Assembly (NCBI GenBank): GCA_039586575.1
Contig: JBDHKD010000008.1
Coordinates: 1 to 64,000, forward strand
Direction of reading: 5' to 3'
DNA: 64,000 nucleotides
Source of the DNA: G020344215 sp039586575
Lineage (GTDB): Bacteria > Gemmatimonadota > Gemmatimonadetes > Palauibacterales > KS3-K002
Shown: positions 1 to 8,559 of the stretch, piece after piece
How positions within the stretch are numbered: position 1 is the stretch's first letter
Layout of the letters: each line of letters opens with the position of its first letter
The notes under the pieces: generated by a model
What the model saw: only the letters and a program-made list of their open reading frames with translations
What the model was told of the DNA's origin: nothing
The model's database searches: none
Position numbers and translations under genes: made by a program

Positions 1-735
1 AATGACCTGGGGGATGAGCATGGTGACGGGCTGGCCGAGCATGGCGGCCTCTGCCTCGATTCCGCCGACTCCCCAGCCCAGCACGCCGAGGCCGTTGATC
101 ATCGTGGTGTGCGAGTCGGTACCGACCAGCGTGTCGGGGTAGGACCAACCGTCGTCGCCCGCCATCACGACCCGGGCCAGGTACTCGAGGTTCACCTGGT
201 GGACGATCCCGGTCTCGGGCGGCACGACACGGAAGTTTTGGAAGGCCTCCTGTCCCCACCGCAGGAAGCCATAACGCTCGCGGTTGCGCTGAAACTCCTT
301 CTGCGCGTTGTGGAGCAGTGCATCGGCCGTGCCGTAGGCATCGACCTGCACCGAATGGTCGATGACGAGCTCCACCGGCTGCAATGGGTTGATCCGCGAT
401 GGGTCGCTCCCCAACGCGCGCACCGCCTCACGCATCGCCGCCAGGTCGACAACGGCCGGCACGCCGGTAAAATCCTGCAGGAGCACCCGGGCCGGCCGAA
501 AAGCTATCTCGGTCGCCGGCTCCGCCTTCGCATCCCAGCGCGCCAGCGCCTCGATATCGGCCGCCCTTACCGTGTTGTCGTCCTCGTTGCGCAGCAGATT
601 CTCCGCCAGGATCCGCAACGCGTATGGCAGACGCCCAACCGGCAGTCCCGCCTGCTCCAGCGCCGCGAGGCGAGCGATGCGGTATCGCCGGCCGCCGACT
701 TTCAGCTCTGCATGACTTCCGTAGGTGTCGGCCAT
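1..735 (-). CDS. acnA: Aconitate hydratase, N-terminal part (runs off window)
   Basis: Aconitase of the AcnA/IRP1 type, which isomerises citrate to isocitrate in the cytoplasmic TCA cycle. The 245 codons visible on the minus strand begin at an ATG at 735 (MADTYGSHAELK) and read without a stop to the window edge. The segment LLQDFTGVPAVVDLAAMR and, near the edge, GTDSHTTMINGLGVLGWGVGG are hallmark AcnA stretches; the GTDSHTT histidine and serine lie in the substrate pocket. About 650 C-terminal residues, including the cluster-binding cysteines, lie outside the window. An intrinsic terminator of the upstream lipoprotein gene separates the two minus-strand genes, so acnA probably has its own promoter between 736 and 814. 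Confidence 0.95.
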   Translation of the reverse strand, partial: MADTYGSHAELKVGGRRYRIARLAALEQAGLPVGRLPYALRILAENLLRNEDDNTVRAADIEALARWDAKAEPATEIAFRPARVLLQDFTGVPAVVDLAAMREAVRALGSDPSRINPLQPVELVIDHSVQVDAYGTADALLHNAQKEFQRNRERYGFLRWGQEAFQNFRVVPPETGIVHQVNLEYLARVVMAGDDGWSYPDTLVGTDSHTTMINGLGVLGWGVGGIEAEAAMLGQPVTMLIPQVI

Positions 736-814
736 GATCGGTCTACCCCTCAGATCGGTCGTTTGGGTGCCACTCGCCTAACTGTCGTGCCGACCGGAGG
801 GTTCGTCAATGGCT

Positions 815-844
815 AAAAAAACGCAGGCGGCCAATCGGGCCGCC
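815..844 (-). terminator. Intrinsic terminator after the lipoprotein gene
   Basis: Read on the minus strand, a perfect 7-bp GGCGGCC/GGCCGCC stem with a 5-nt loop is followed by TGCG and seven T residues. It lies 27 bp after the stop of the minus-strand lipoprotein gene and before acnA. Confidence 0.85.
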
Positions 845-870
845 CACGTTTGTCCGCCACCGCATCCAGC

Positions 871-1893
871 TCAGAAGATCGGTAGCGAACGTCCAGCGTT
901 CTCGAGCCCGAAAAACAGCAGCCCCAGACCCACGCTGGCGCCAGTCTCCAGCGTCTGGTGGAGATTGATCAGATCCACTACGTCCGCGTCCACCAGACCG
1001 CTTCCTTCGAGCGCCACGATGTCGAAGAAGCCGCCGCCCGTTCCCACGATGTCGGCGACCTTGACGCCGCTGAACCGGACACCGCTGGCCGCCGACGCTA
1101 CGAAGGTTTCGTCGAACTCGATCAGGTACTCGATCGAGGCTCCGCTACCGGTATCCCTCACATAGGCCTCGCTCGTCCACCCACCCGTTCCACCGGGCGC
1201 GTAATTCCAGCCCAACTGAAAGGTCCCGGACGTCACGTCCAGATAGAGCAGCGTCGTCACACCCGACACCCCCTCGGCCTGGTGCGTGAAGTACGCCGTC
1301 ACCGTCCCATCCGAGACCAGCCCTGCCGTCATGAGATCGAAGTCGACATCGCCCAGCATGCCGCTCACATCGTAGTCCAGCATTGTCACTCCGCCGACCG
1401 CCGCCTCGTGCTGCACATCGATCATCTCGCCCACCGTGAAATCCCAGATGTCGATGGTGCCTATCTCGTCCAGCGGCCGCGCCGGCAGAAAGGTCTGCGG
1501 GCTGATCGTGTAGAGCGCAAAGCGAATCGCGTCGGCCGGACCCTCGCCGCGGCGGCTCTGGTTGTCCTCGTATCCCTCGGCCAGCGTGTCCCAGGTGCAC
1601 GTCGCACCCAAGAGCGCCGTGGGAATTCGTGACGGCGGCGACACCGCCCTCAGCGGTGGCGCACCCTGGAGGCTCGTGATCCCGGTGATGAAGTCGCTCA
1701 GACCGTCGAGCGACTCCGCCGCGTCGTTGCCCTCGATCGCATCGAAGATGCCGTCGACGATGGCCTGTGCCTCGGCCGCATCGAGGGTGGCCCCGGCGTT
1801 GGTGCCGCCGTCGTCGTCGCAGGCCGCCACTACCGTGAATGACAGGGCCACCACGACCACAGGCACGAGGAAGCTTAACCTCGACGCTCTCAA
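871..1893 (-). CDS. Predicted lipoprotein of unknown function
   Basis: A 340-residue protein that I do not recognise. It starts with a positively charged n-region and a hydrophobic stretch ending in a lipobox (VAAC at about residues 22-25), followed by an acidic DDD linker, so it is probably an outer-membrane-directed lipoprotein. The rest is rich in Gly, Thr, Asp and beta-prone segments. The start is a TTG at 1893, chosen because GGGAGG lies six bases upstream and because the lipobox then sits at the usual distance from the N-terminus. A clear intrinsic terminator follows the stop. The gene is flanked by acnA and the octaheme cytochrome gene on the same strand, with a 278-bp upstream gap that should hold its promoter. 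Confidence 0.75.
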   Translation of the reverse strand: MRASRLSFLVPVVVVALSFTVVAACDDDGGTNAGATLDAAEAQAIVDGIFDAIEGNDAAESLDGLSDFITGITSLQGAPPLRAVSPPSRIPTALLGATCTWDTLAEGYEDNQSRRGEGPADAIRFALYTISPQTFLPARPLDEIGTIDIWDFTVGEMIDVQHEAAVGGVTMLDYDVSGMLGDVDFDLMTAGLVSDGTVTAYFTHQAEGVSGVTTLLYLDVTSGTFQLGWNYAPGGTGGWTSEAYVRDTGSGASIEYLIEFDETFVASAASGVRFSGVKVADIVGTGGGFFDIVALEGSGLVDADVVDLINLHQTLETGASVGLGLLFFGLENAGRSLPIF

Positions 1894-2079
1894 TTCGACC
1901 TCCCGGTTGCTCGGCCCGCCACGCGGAGGGGCCTGGTTGGGGCTGCACCGGCTGGGAACGAAACCCGGCCGGCGGCGAGCGGATAGACGATCCCCCGCCG
2001 CACAAATAGATAACGATTCTCGCTCTTACCATAATGCCGTCTGTCCGGAGGGATGGCAAGCGGTGGGTTGGCTTTCGAC

Positions 2080-2173
2080 AGCCAATAGTCGATAGCCGAC
2101 AGCCGACCACCAGAGCCTTCCACGACGTCCGGCGGTCGAGCGTCGTTCATCGGCTGTCGAGCGCCTACTGGCT
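2080..2173. repeat. Imperfect inverted repeat between two minus-strand genes
   Basis: The arm at 2081-2104 (GCCAATAGTCGATAGCCGAC and onward) is imperfectly complementary to 2150-2172. The right arm abuts the stop codon of the octaheme cytochrome gene, so the structure may act as its terminator or stabilise its mRNA 3' end. No T-run follows. Confidence 0.45.
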
Positions 2174-3461
2174 ACATCCCCGGGTGGTGCTCGGCGTGCC
2201 TCCGCAGCTCCTCTGCCATCTCCTTGATCTCCCGGAGGTCGCGTACCATCTCGCTCCAGCCGTACCAGAGGGCGTAGTCGGGGTTGGCGTGGAAGACGCC
2301 CTGGAAGGCGCGCATGCGGTGCTCGAGATGCATGACGAACAGTTTCTGCTCGATCGTGGTCGGTGCGTCGTGGAAGGTCAGGAGATCGGGGAACGGGTAC
2401 GAGTAGTAATCGGGCTGCTCGAGGATACCCTCCTCGTAGAGGGCGGCGATGGTGCGGATCGCCTCGGCTAGCAGGTGATCGATCTCCCGGATCATCTCGT
2501 CACCCTTATCGAGCTCGCCGCGGGCGAAGTTCTCGGAGTGACACTGGCTGCAGGCGGCGATCAGCTTGGCGCGTTCGGCCTCGAAGTCTTCCTGGGTAAG
2601 CCGCGCGACGTCGGCGGCCTTGACGACCTCGAGGCGACCCGTGGGATTGCCTTCCGGGTCCAGCACACCGAGCGCCTGGAGGATCGTGATCTGATCGGCC
2701 CGCCAACGCTCATCCTCCGGCAGTGGCAAGCGCACGGCGAGAAAGCCCCACGGGGTCCGGACCTCGTGGTCGCCGCCCTGCATGTGGCAGGTCTGGCAGG
2801 TCGGAGCCGACGAACCTTCCGGCAGCGTGCCGTTCTGCTTCAGCAGGTAGCGGACGCCGTGCTTCGACCCGGAGTACATCTCCCACTGCGGGTGATCGAA
2901 TCCCATGTGGCAGGTCTGGCAGGCTTGCGGCTGCTGCGCCTCGACGCGCGAGAAGGTGTGCCGTGTGTGGCAGGCGTCGCACGATGCCAGACCGAATCCG
3001 GCACCCTGCTGTTTGAGCGCCTCGATCTCCTCTTCGGTTTTCAGCCCGATCTTGTGGCAACCGCCGCAACCCTTCATCCCCTCGGTCAGCGCCATGGGCA
3101 TCCAGTGGGTCGTCGGCATCGCCTTCATCGCCGCCCAAGCGAACGCGTGCTTGCCGTTCTTGAATTGCTCGACCCGCTCGTTGTGGCAGGCTGCGCACGT
3201 CTCCGGCGTCGGTATCGCCGCCTCGCTCACGTCCTCCGCCGTCATATGCCCGCCACCGTGACACACCGCGCAATCCACGCCCATGCTGCTGTGCCGGCTG
3301 ATCTCCCAGTCGGTGACAATGCCCGGGGTCACGTCTGCATGGCAGCCGACGCACACCGAATCCGCCGCGCCATTCTCGACACGCTCACTGAGCCTCCCCG
3401 ATAGCATCAGAGGGGTAACCGCCACCAGCGACAGGGTGGAGATGATCGAGAGCCTGCGCAT
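2172..3461 (-). CDS. Octaheme c-type cytochrome, hydroxylamine-oxidoreductase (HAO) family
   Basis: A 429-residue exported protein with eight CXXCH haem motifs at about residues 37, 64, 89, 132, 161, 181, 222 and 304. The spacing, the QTCHMGFDHPQ...SKHG segment after motif 6 and the C-terminal HANPDYALWYGW segment fit the HAO-like octaheme family. Members either oxidise hydroxylamine or hydrazine, or reduce nitrite or hydroxylamine, depending on a crosslinked tyrosine that I cannot assign here. The start at 3461 is set by AAGGAGG just upstream and gives a signal peptide; an upstream in-frame ATG at 3563 lacks this support. No partner quinone reductase (cytochrome cM552-type) is adjacent and no C-terminal membrane helix is seen, so it is probably a soluble periplasmic enzyme. 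Direction of catalysis is undecided. Confidence 0.85.
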   Translation of the reverse strand: MRRLSIISTLSLVAVTPLMLSGRLSERVENGAADSVCVGCHADVTPGIVTDWEISRHSSMGVDCAVCHGGGHMTAEDVSEAAIPTPETCAACHNERVEQFKNGKHAFAWAAMKAMPTTHWMPMALTEGMKGCGGCHKIGLKTEEEIEALKQQGAGFGLASCDACHTRHTFSRVEAQQPQACQTCHMGFDHPQWEMYSGSKHGVRYLLKQNGTLPEGSSAPTCQTCHMQGGDHEVRTPWGFLAVRLPLPEDERWRADQITILQALGVLDPEGNPTGRLEVVKAADVARLTQEDFEAERAKLIAACSQCHSENFARGELDKGDEMIREIDHLLAEAIRTIAALYEEGILEQPDYYSYPFPDLLTFHDAPTTIEQKLFVMHLEHRMRAFQGVFHANPDYALWYGWSEMVRDLREIKEMAEELRRHAEHHPGM

Positions 3462-3714
3462 GTCGCTACCTCCTTCTGCAGAAAAGAGACCGCTGGTTAT
3501 GGCTGTGAGATGATGGGCTTGCCGATTCCCGACTAGTGTATGACGGTGTCGCATCGCCAGCAACCGGACCGCGCCCTACCCCTGCGCTCTAGCCGCGGCC
3601 CGGCTCTCCCTCTCGCGTCCGCGCGCCATCCGCCTCATTTTGGAAGGTGAATCCACACTCAGCGGTGCGCTTGGCTCGAGCGTACGCGGTTGTCACCGAA
3701 GCAGGGAGGTACCC

Positions 3715-4131
3715 ATGGCGGACCGAGTGAAGAAGGTGAACTACGTCTACCTCACCGTCCCGAACCGCGCGGGCCAGGGTGCGAAAGTGCTCAGCGCGCT
3801 GCGCGAGGCCGATGTCAACTTGCTCGCCTATTCGGGCTTTCCGGGTAAGGGTGGCAAGGCTCAGCTCGACCTGATCCCGGAGAACATGTCGGCGCTGCGC
3901 CGCGTCGCGAAGAAGCACGGCTGGCGCCTGAGCACGATGAAGAAGGGCTTCCTGATCCAAGGGGGCGATCAGATCGGTGCGGTGCACCGCCACATCGACA
4001 AACTGGCGTCCAGCAAGGTCAACGTGACGGCCGCCGATGCGGTCGCCGCCGGCAAGGGCCGCTACGGGATGATCCTCTGGGTGAAGCCGAAGGACTATGC
4101 ACGGGCCGCGAGGGTTCTGAAGGCGAAGTAG
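3715..4131 (+). CDS. ACT-domain protein
   Basis: A 138-residue cytoplasmic protein. The N-terminal half (VKKVNYVYLTVPNRAGQGAK... ADVNLLAYSGFP) has the beta-alpha-beta pattern and the 'PNRAGQ' turn of ACT domains, which bind small ligands such as amino acids. The second half (LIQGGDQIGAVHRHIDKL...GKGRYGMILWVKPKD) looks like a second, degenerate ACT unit, so the whole protein is probably a tandem ACT regulator with no catalytic domain. The ATG at 3715 follows AGGGAGGTACCC. It is divergent from the octaheme cytochrome gene and convergent with cydB, from which it is separated by a large inverted repeat. What ligand it binds cannot be read from the sequence. Confidence 0.85.
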   Translation: MADRVKKVNYVYLTVPNRAGQGAKVLSALREADVNLLAYSGFPGKGGKAQLDLIPENMSALRRVAKKHGWRLSTMKKGFLIQGGDQIGAVHRHIDKLASSKVNVTAADAVAAGKGRYGMILWVKPKDYARAARVLKAK

Positions 4132-4140
4132 GCGGAGACC

Positions 4141-4254
4141 AGTAGACCAGGGGGTCAGTAGGTCAGTGGGTCAGTAGGTCAGCGGGTCAGTAGGTCAGTT
4201 GGACCGGTGAGATCTATCTACTGACCTACTGACCCACTGATCTACTGGTCTACT
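4141..4254. repeat. GGTCAGTAG tandem repeats forming a long inverted repeat
   Basis: Between two convergent genes. The left arm (4141-4200) carries AGTAGACCAG followed by about six copies of an 8-9-base GGTCAGTAG/GGTCAGTGG unit. The right arm (4214-4254) carries the complementary CTGACCTACTGACCCACTGA and ends with CTGGTCTACT. The transcript from either side could fold into a long hairpin, so it may be a two-way terminator or a mobile intergenic repeat. Confidence 0.75.
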
Positions 4255-4266
4255 CTTCCAACGCCC

Positions 4267-5283
4267 TCAATAGCTCGCGTCGTCGAACACCACCTTCCCC
4301 TTGAACACCATGTACACATAGGCTGAGTAGGCGAGCACGAGCGGCATGCCGATCAGGGCGATGACCAGCATTGCGGTCTGGGTTCGCGGGGTCGAGGCGG
4401 AGTTGTAGATCGTCAGGCTGAAGGCCAGGTCGACGCTCGACGCTACGAGTCGCGGGAACATGCCGACCGCCACCAGTCCTACCAACGAGACGATCGAAAG
4501 CGAAGAGGCAAGAAAGGCTCGGCCATAGCGGGCGGCGCGGCTGCCTATCGGCACGATCACGGCGGCGGCAGCGAAGGCGAGCAGCAGGATCCAGAAGAGC
4601 GGCTTCGCTGCGATGCCGGCGAAGACGTGCGGTGCTGCGAAGACCGTCGCCAGGGTCACGACCGCATAGAGGGTCACGAAGGCGGTCCAGCCGCGGACGG
4701 TCCACGCCTGCATACGCCCTTGCAACTCTCCTTCCGTCTTCAGGGCCATGTAGGCCGCGCCCTGCATGGTGAACATGGCAAGGCCGGTGATCCCGCAGAG
4801 CAGGGCGAAGGGATTGAGCAGGCCGATGAACGAGCCGCTGAAGGTGCCGACCTCATCGAGCGGGATCCCACGCACCAGGTTCGCGACCGCGACCCCATAG
4901 AGGAGGGCGGCGACCAGGCTCCCCAAGCCGAAACACCCGTTCCACAGCCGCTTCCAGCCCGGCCCCTGGAGCTTGCCCCGGAACTCGAACGAGACGGCGC
5001 GCGCGATGAGCGCCACCACGACCAGCATCATCGCCAGGTAGAAGGCGCTGAACACGGTGGCGTAGACGATGGGAAACGCCGCGAACAGCGCACCGCCGCC
5101 CGTGAGCAGCCACACCTCATTGCCGTCCCAGACCGGACCGATGGCGTTGAGGTAGATGCGCCGCTCCTCCTCGCTGCGCGCGAAGAGGTAGAGCACGCCG
5201 ACCCCGAGGTCGAACCCGTCGAGCACCGCATAACCGGTGATCAGCACCCCGACGAGCAGGAACCAGATCGTGTTCAGGTCCAT
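4267..5283 (-). CDS. cydB: Cytochrome bd quinol oxidase subunit II
   Basis: A 338-residue membrane protein with about nine hydrophobic helices. The N-terminus DLNTIWFLLVGVLITGYAVLDGFDLGVG and the following AIGPVWDGNEVWLL are diagnostic of CydB. It pairs with CydA in the inner membrane to oxidise (mena)quinol and reduce O2 to water with high affinity. The chosen ATG at 5283 overlaps the cydA stop by one base (TGATG), showing translational coupling; the longer reading frame from 5355 lies inside cydA. No cydX-like microgene is seen directly downstream; instead an inverted repeat ends the operon. Confidence 0.95.
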   Translation of the reverse strand: MDLNTIWFLLVGVLITGYAVLDGFDLGVGVLYLFARSEEERRIYLNAIGPVWDGNEVWLLTGGGALFAAFPIVYATVFSAFYLAMMLVVVALIARAVSFEFRGKLQGPGWKRLWNGCFGLGSLVAALLYGVAVANLVRGIPLDEVGTFSGSFIGLLNPFALLCGITGLAMFTMQGAAYMALKTEGELQGRMQAWTVRGWTAFVTLYAVVTLATVFAAPHVFAGIAAKPLFWILLLAFAAAAVIVPIGSRAARYGRAFLASSLSIVSLVGLVAVGMFPRLVASSVDLAFSLTIYNSASTPRTQTAMLVIALIGMPLVLAYSAYVYMVFKGKVVFDDASY

Positions 5284-6617
5284 CACGCCATCACCTCCTG
5301 GCCGATGGCGGGCTCGAGCCCGTGTCCTGCCTCTTTGATCATCAGGTAGACCCAAAGCGCGCCGAGGAAGAGGTAGATGAGGCCGAAGGTCAGGATCGAG
5401 AACAGCACCTCACCCGTTCCGACCGTCAGCGAGTGGGCGTCGCCGGTCCGCAGCAGGTGGTAGACGATCCACGGCTGCCGGCCGACTTCGGCGGCCACCC
5501 AGCCGAACTGGCAAGCGATCACCGGCAACGGCACGGACCAGAGCAGCAGCCTCAGGTAGCGCCGACTCTCGACCAGCCGTTTGCGCCAAAGCTTCACGAC
5601 GCCCCAAGACGTCAAGGCGATGAACAGGAGGCCGAGGATCACCATGTTGTGGAACGAGACGAAGGTGATCCACAGGGGCGGCACCTCGTCGGCCGGGAAC
5701 TCATCGATCCCCCGGATGGGAGCCTGCGGGTCCCCGAACGCCATCAAGCTCAACAGGCCCGGCACCTCGAGCTTCGCTCGCAGCTCCGGCGGCTCAACGT
5801 GCACCAGGCCGAAAAGTACGAGCGGCGCGCCTCGCTGGCTGGTATAGAGACCCTCGATGGCCGCGAACTTCTCGGGCTGAGTCTCGGCGACCTGCTGGGC
5901 ATGCCAATGACCGAAGGGAAACACCACCAGAATGGCCGTGACCAACCCCCACGGCACCGCCAGCTTCAGCGCGCATCGCCCGATCTCGTCCGCGCCGTTC
6001 TTCAGCAGGCGATATGCGGCAATTCCCGCCATCACGAACGCGCCGACCAACAGCGTCGCCACGATCGTGTGAAAGAATCGCGGCAACGTCGACGGGTTGA
6101 AGACCGCCGCCCAGAAGCTTTCAAGCTCCGCCCGGCCGTTGCGGATCGCGAAACCCGCTGGCGTCTGCTGCCACGAATTCGCCACCAGGATCCAGAAGGC
6201 GGAGATCACCGAGCCCACCGCCACCATCAGGATCGAGAACCAGTGAACCGGCTTCGGCACCCGGCCGCGGCCGAACAGATAGAGACCCAGAAACGTCGAT
6301 TCGAGGAAGAAGGCGAAGATACCCTCGGCGGCCAGCGGCGCTCCGAATATGTCTCCCACGAACTTCGAGTAACGCGCCCAGTTCGTCCCGAACTGGAATT
6401 CGAGCAGGATACCCGTCGCCACCCCCACGGCGAACGTGAAGCCCAGCAACTTCCCGAACAGCTTCCCCGTCCGCTCGTAGACCGGATCCCGGCTGCGCCA
6501 GGCGCGCCCCTCCACGTACACCAGCAGCCAGGCCAGCCCGATGGTGATGGGCGGAAAGATGAAATGGAAGCCCGCGGTGATGGCGAACTGGATCCGCGAC
6601 AGAATGACTGGATCCAT
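5283..6617 (-). CDS. cydA: Cytochrome bd quinol oxidase subunit I
   Basis: A 444-residue membrane protein. Conserved residues can be placed: His18 in FAITAGFHF and Glu98/Glu106 in AAEGIFAFFLEST near haems b595/d, His183 and Met324 (FHNMVILG) as haem b558 ligands, and GWVAAEVGRQPW. The region between the haem b558 ligands is short, so this is the short Q-loop kind rather than the long E. coli kind. The start at 6617 is preceded by GGGAGAAG; it gives the usual MDPVILSRIQ N-terminus. It is the first gene of the cydAB operon and serves microaerobic respiration, in keeping with the many cytochromes in this window. Confidence 0.95.
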   Translation of the reverse strand: MDPVILSRIQFAITAGFHFIFPPITIGLAWLLVYVEGRAWRSRDPVYERTGKLFGKLLGFTFAVGVATGILLEFQFGTNWARYSKFVGDIFGAPLAAEGIFAFFLESTFLGLYLFGRGRVPKPVHWFSILMVAVGSVISAFWILVANSWQQTPAGFAIRNGRAELESFWAAVFNPSTLPRFFHTIVATLLVGAFVMAGIAAYRLLKNGADEIGRCALKLAVPWGLVTAILVVFPFGHWHAQQVAETQPEKFAAIEGLYTSQRGAPLVLFGLVHVEPPELRAKLEVPGLLSLMAFGDPQAPIRGIDEFPADEVPPLWITFVSFHNMVILGLLFIALTSWGVVKLWRKRLVESRRYLRLLLWSVPLPVIACQFGWVAAEVGRQPWIVYHLLRTGDAHSLTVGTGEVLFSILTFGLIYLFLGALWVYLMIKEAGHGLEPAIGQEVMA

Positions 6618-6720
6618 TCGGCTTCTCCCGGCAGCGGAAGCCACCGCACGAGGTTTTCATTTCCGGCGAGGACAGGAGACAGGATGCGGGCGGTGGGGCG
6701 CCCCGTCAATCGCTGCACGG

Positions 6721-6954
6721 TTGCGCGCGGCCGAGTGCCTGACGGGCAACCCGGCGCGTAAGGCCGGCGTAATCCTCGCCCTGGCCCTGCCGTTCAGCTG
6801 GGGAGTCGTGATTCTGTTCGGTGGCCCGTTGGGGGTAGACTGGCGCGTGTCGCCCGGGAGAATCCTGATCCCGATCATCACGACCGCCGTCGTGCTCGCC
6901 GCGGCCTTGGACGCCCTGCACTTCGTCCGCAAGACCGCCGCCGAAACGGCCTGA
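6721..6954 (+). CDS. Possible small membrane protein
   Basis: An open frame divergent from cydA. From a TTG at 6721 it gives 77 residues with two hydrophobic helices (VILALALPFSWGVVILF and ILIPIITTAVVLAAALDALHF) separated by a short GPLGVDWR loop and a charged C-terminus. The start is weak: no good ribosome site precedes TTG 6721, and the frame stays open back into the cydA start. The helical pattern and end of the frame look protein-like, but no family is recognised. It may be an unrelated small membrane protein or a partial gene. Confidence 0.35.
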   Translation: MRAAECLTGNPARKAGVILALALPFSWGVVILFGGPLGVDWRVSPGRILIPIITTAVVLAAALDALHFVRKTAAETA

Positions 6955-6989
6955 CCTTCCATCGCCGCCTCGTCGGGTCCCCGTCGCGC

Positions 6990-8393
6990 TCAGAGCTCGA
7001 ACTTCTGACCGCGCTCGGGGATCTGTACGTCGGCAGCCCCTGCCTCCCTCAAGCCCGAGGCGAGGGCCGTCAGGCTCTCCTGCTCGCCATGGACCAAGAA
7101 GATGTGCCTCACATCGCCCAGCTCCTGAACGCGCGCGGCCCAGCTCAGTAGTCCCGCCCGGTCGGCGTGAGCGCTATAGCCCTCCGCCTTTCGAATGCTG
7201 GCTTGGATATCGTACTTCTCACCGTAGATCGAGACGGGGCTTCCCCCTTCCAGGATCTTGCGGCCCAGCGTGTGCTCGGCCTGGAAGCTGACGAAGAGGA
7301 CGATCGACTCCGGGTTCACCGCGTGGTGAGCCAGGTGATGCAGAATGCGGCCGCCTTCGCACATGCCGGACGCCGAGATGATGACCGCGGGGTCTTCTCG
7401 GGTATTCAGAGATCGCGATCCGTCGGTGCTCCTGACATAACGCAAGCGGTCGAAGCCGAGCGGGTCGTTGTCCGAGTCGCTGACCATCGTCGCCAGGTAC
7501 TCCCGATCGTAGCACTCGGGGTGCACACGGAAGACGCCAGTGGCATTCACGGCCAACGGACTGTCCACGAACACATCGATCGCCGGCAGCTCGCCAGCTT
7601 CCCAAAGCTGGTTCAAACGGTAGACGATCTCTTGCGTGCGCCCAATCGCGAACGCAGGAATCAGCAACTTGCCGCCCCGCTCCAACGTGTCGGCCACCGT
7701 CTGCTTCAGGAGCTGCTTCGCGTCGCCCTGCGTCTCGTGCAAACGATTCCCATACGTGCTCTCCATGATCACGTAGTCGGCGCCCTCGAACACCTGCGGA
7801 TCACGAAGGATCGGAAGGCCCCTGCGGCCGATGTCACCGCTGAACACAAGCCGCGACCTTTTCCCTCTCTCGTCCGCCTCGACCAGCACGATCGCCGAGC
7901 CCAGTATATGACCCGCGTCGCGGAACCGTACGGTCATGCCCGGCAGCGGCTCGAACGGTTGGTCGTAGTCGACGCTATGAAATCTCTTCAGCGTCTCGAC
8001 CGCATCCTCTTTCGTGTATAGCGGCTCGAACGGCTTCTTGCCCTGCTTGCGGCGCCGCTTGTTCACGAACTTGACATCGTTCTCCTGCAGGTGCGCCGAG
8101 TCCAGCAACATGTAGGCGCACAAGTCCCGCGTCGCCGACGTCGAGTAGATGCAACCGCCGAACCCCGCCCGCACCAGCGACGGCAGGTTGCCGCTGTGGT
8201 CGATGTGCGCGTGCGAGAGCACCACCGCGTCGATCTCCGACGCAGCGAACGGCAGGCCGCGGTTGCGCTCGAACGCCTCCTTGCGCCGCCCCTGGTATAA
8301 CCCACAGTCCAGTAAGATCTTGCGACCGCTGACCTCCACGAGATGCATCGACCCGGTCACCGTACCGGCCGCTCCCCAGAATTGGAGTTTCAT
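6990..8393 (-). CDS. Beta-CASP metallo-beta-lactamase ribonuclease-like protein
   Basis: A 467-residue cytoplasmic protein of the YSH1/CPSF73-like bacterial group. The Zn site is intact: SHAHIDHSG (His61, His63, Asp65, His66), a later DAGHILGSA and the FSGDIGRRG aspartate. The beta-CASP insert with STYGNRLH, GGKLLIPAFAIGRTQE and ISASGMCEGGRI follows, then the C-terminal SAHADRAGL and FLVHGE motifs. Such proteins are RNA endo/exonucleases; substrates here are unknown. The ATG at 8393 (MKLQFWGAAGTVTGS) gives the family's usual N-terminus, so the upstream extension to 8495 is rejected. Divergent from the prepilin operon. Confidence 0.92.
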   Translation of the reverse strand: MKLQFWGAAGTVTGSMHLVEVSGRKILLDCGLYQGRRKEAFERNRGLPFAASEIDAVVLSHAHIDHSGNLPSLVRAGFGGCIYSTSATRDLCAYMLLDSAHLQENDVKFVNKRRRKQGKKPFEPLYTKEDAVETLKRFHSVDYDQPFEPLPGMTVRFRDAGHILGSAIVLVEADERGKRSRLVFSGDIGRRGLPILRDPQVFEGADYVIMESTYGNRLHETQGDAKQLLKQTVADTLERGGKLLIPAFAIGRTQEIVYRLNQLWEAGELPAIDVFVDSPLAVNATGVFRVHPECYDREYLATMVSDSDNDPLGFDRLRYVRSTDGSRSLNTREDPAVIISASGMCEGGRILHHLAHHAVNPESIVLFVSFQAEHTLGRKILEGGSPVSIYGEKYDIQASIRKAEGYSAHADRAGLLSWAARVQELGDVRHIFLVHGEQESLTALASGLREAGAADVQIPERGQKFEL

Positions 8394-8455
8394 GCCTTTT
8401 CTCGCTCCGCACAGAACAGTGAGACATCTTACGTTACCCGAGAACTCGTCAGCCC

Positions 8456-8483
8456 TGGAACAAAACCGCCGGTTGCGCGTATA
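8456..8483 (+). promoter_or_regulatory. ECF-like promoter copy 1 (TGGAAC-N16-CGTATA)
   Basis: TGGAAC at 8456-8461, exactly 16 bases, then CGTATA at 8478-8483. The same two hexamers with the same spacing, plus the shared bases CCTGGAACAAA, occur at 19926-19953 ahead of a paralogous gene. It lies about 75 bp upstream of the prepilin start. The GGAAC/CGT pattern is typical of ECF sigma factors, although an ordinary sigma-70 site with TATATT cannot be excluded. Confidence 0.6.
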
Positions 8484-8559
8484 TTTCGGCAGCAACGTAG
8501 CTTCGGCTACCCTCCCCTTGCACCCGCCCCCAACGGTCCTTCACGTCCATGGTCCGCTA

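Noticed and set aside
5322..6761. 479-codon plus-strand frame opposite cydA
   Set aside because: Antisense shadow of cydA, low in hydrophobic residues and His/Arg/Gln-rich as expected from complementing membrane-protein codons.
8456..8476. TGG...TTGC as a possible sigma-54 box at the prepilin promoter
   Set aside because: The distance from GG to GC is six bases too long; the site fits the ECF-like pattern shared with 19926.
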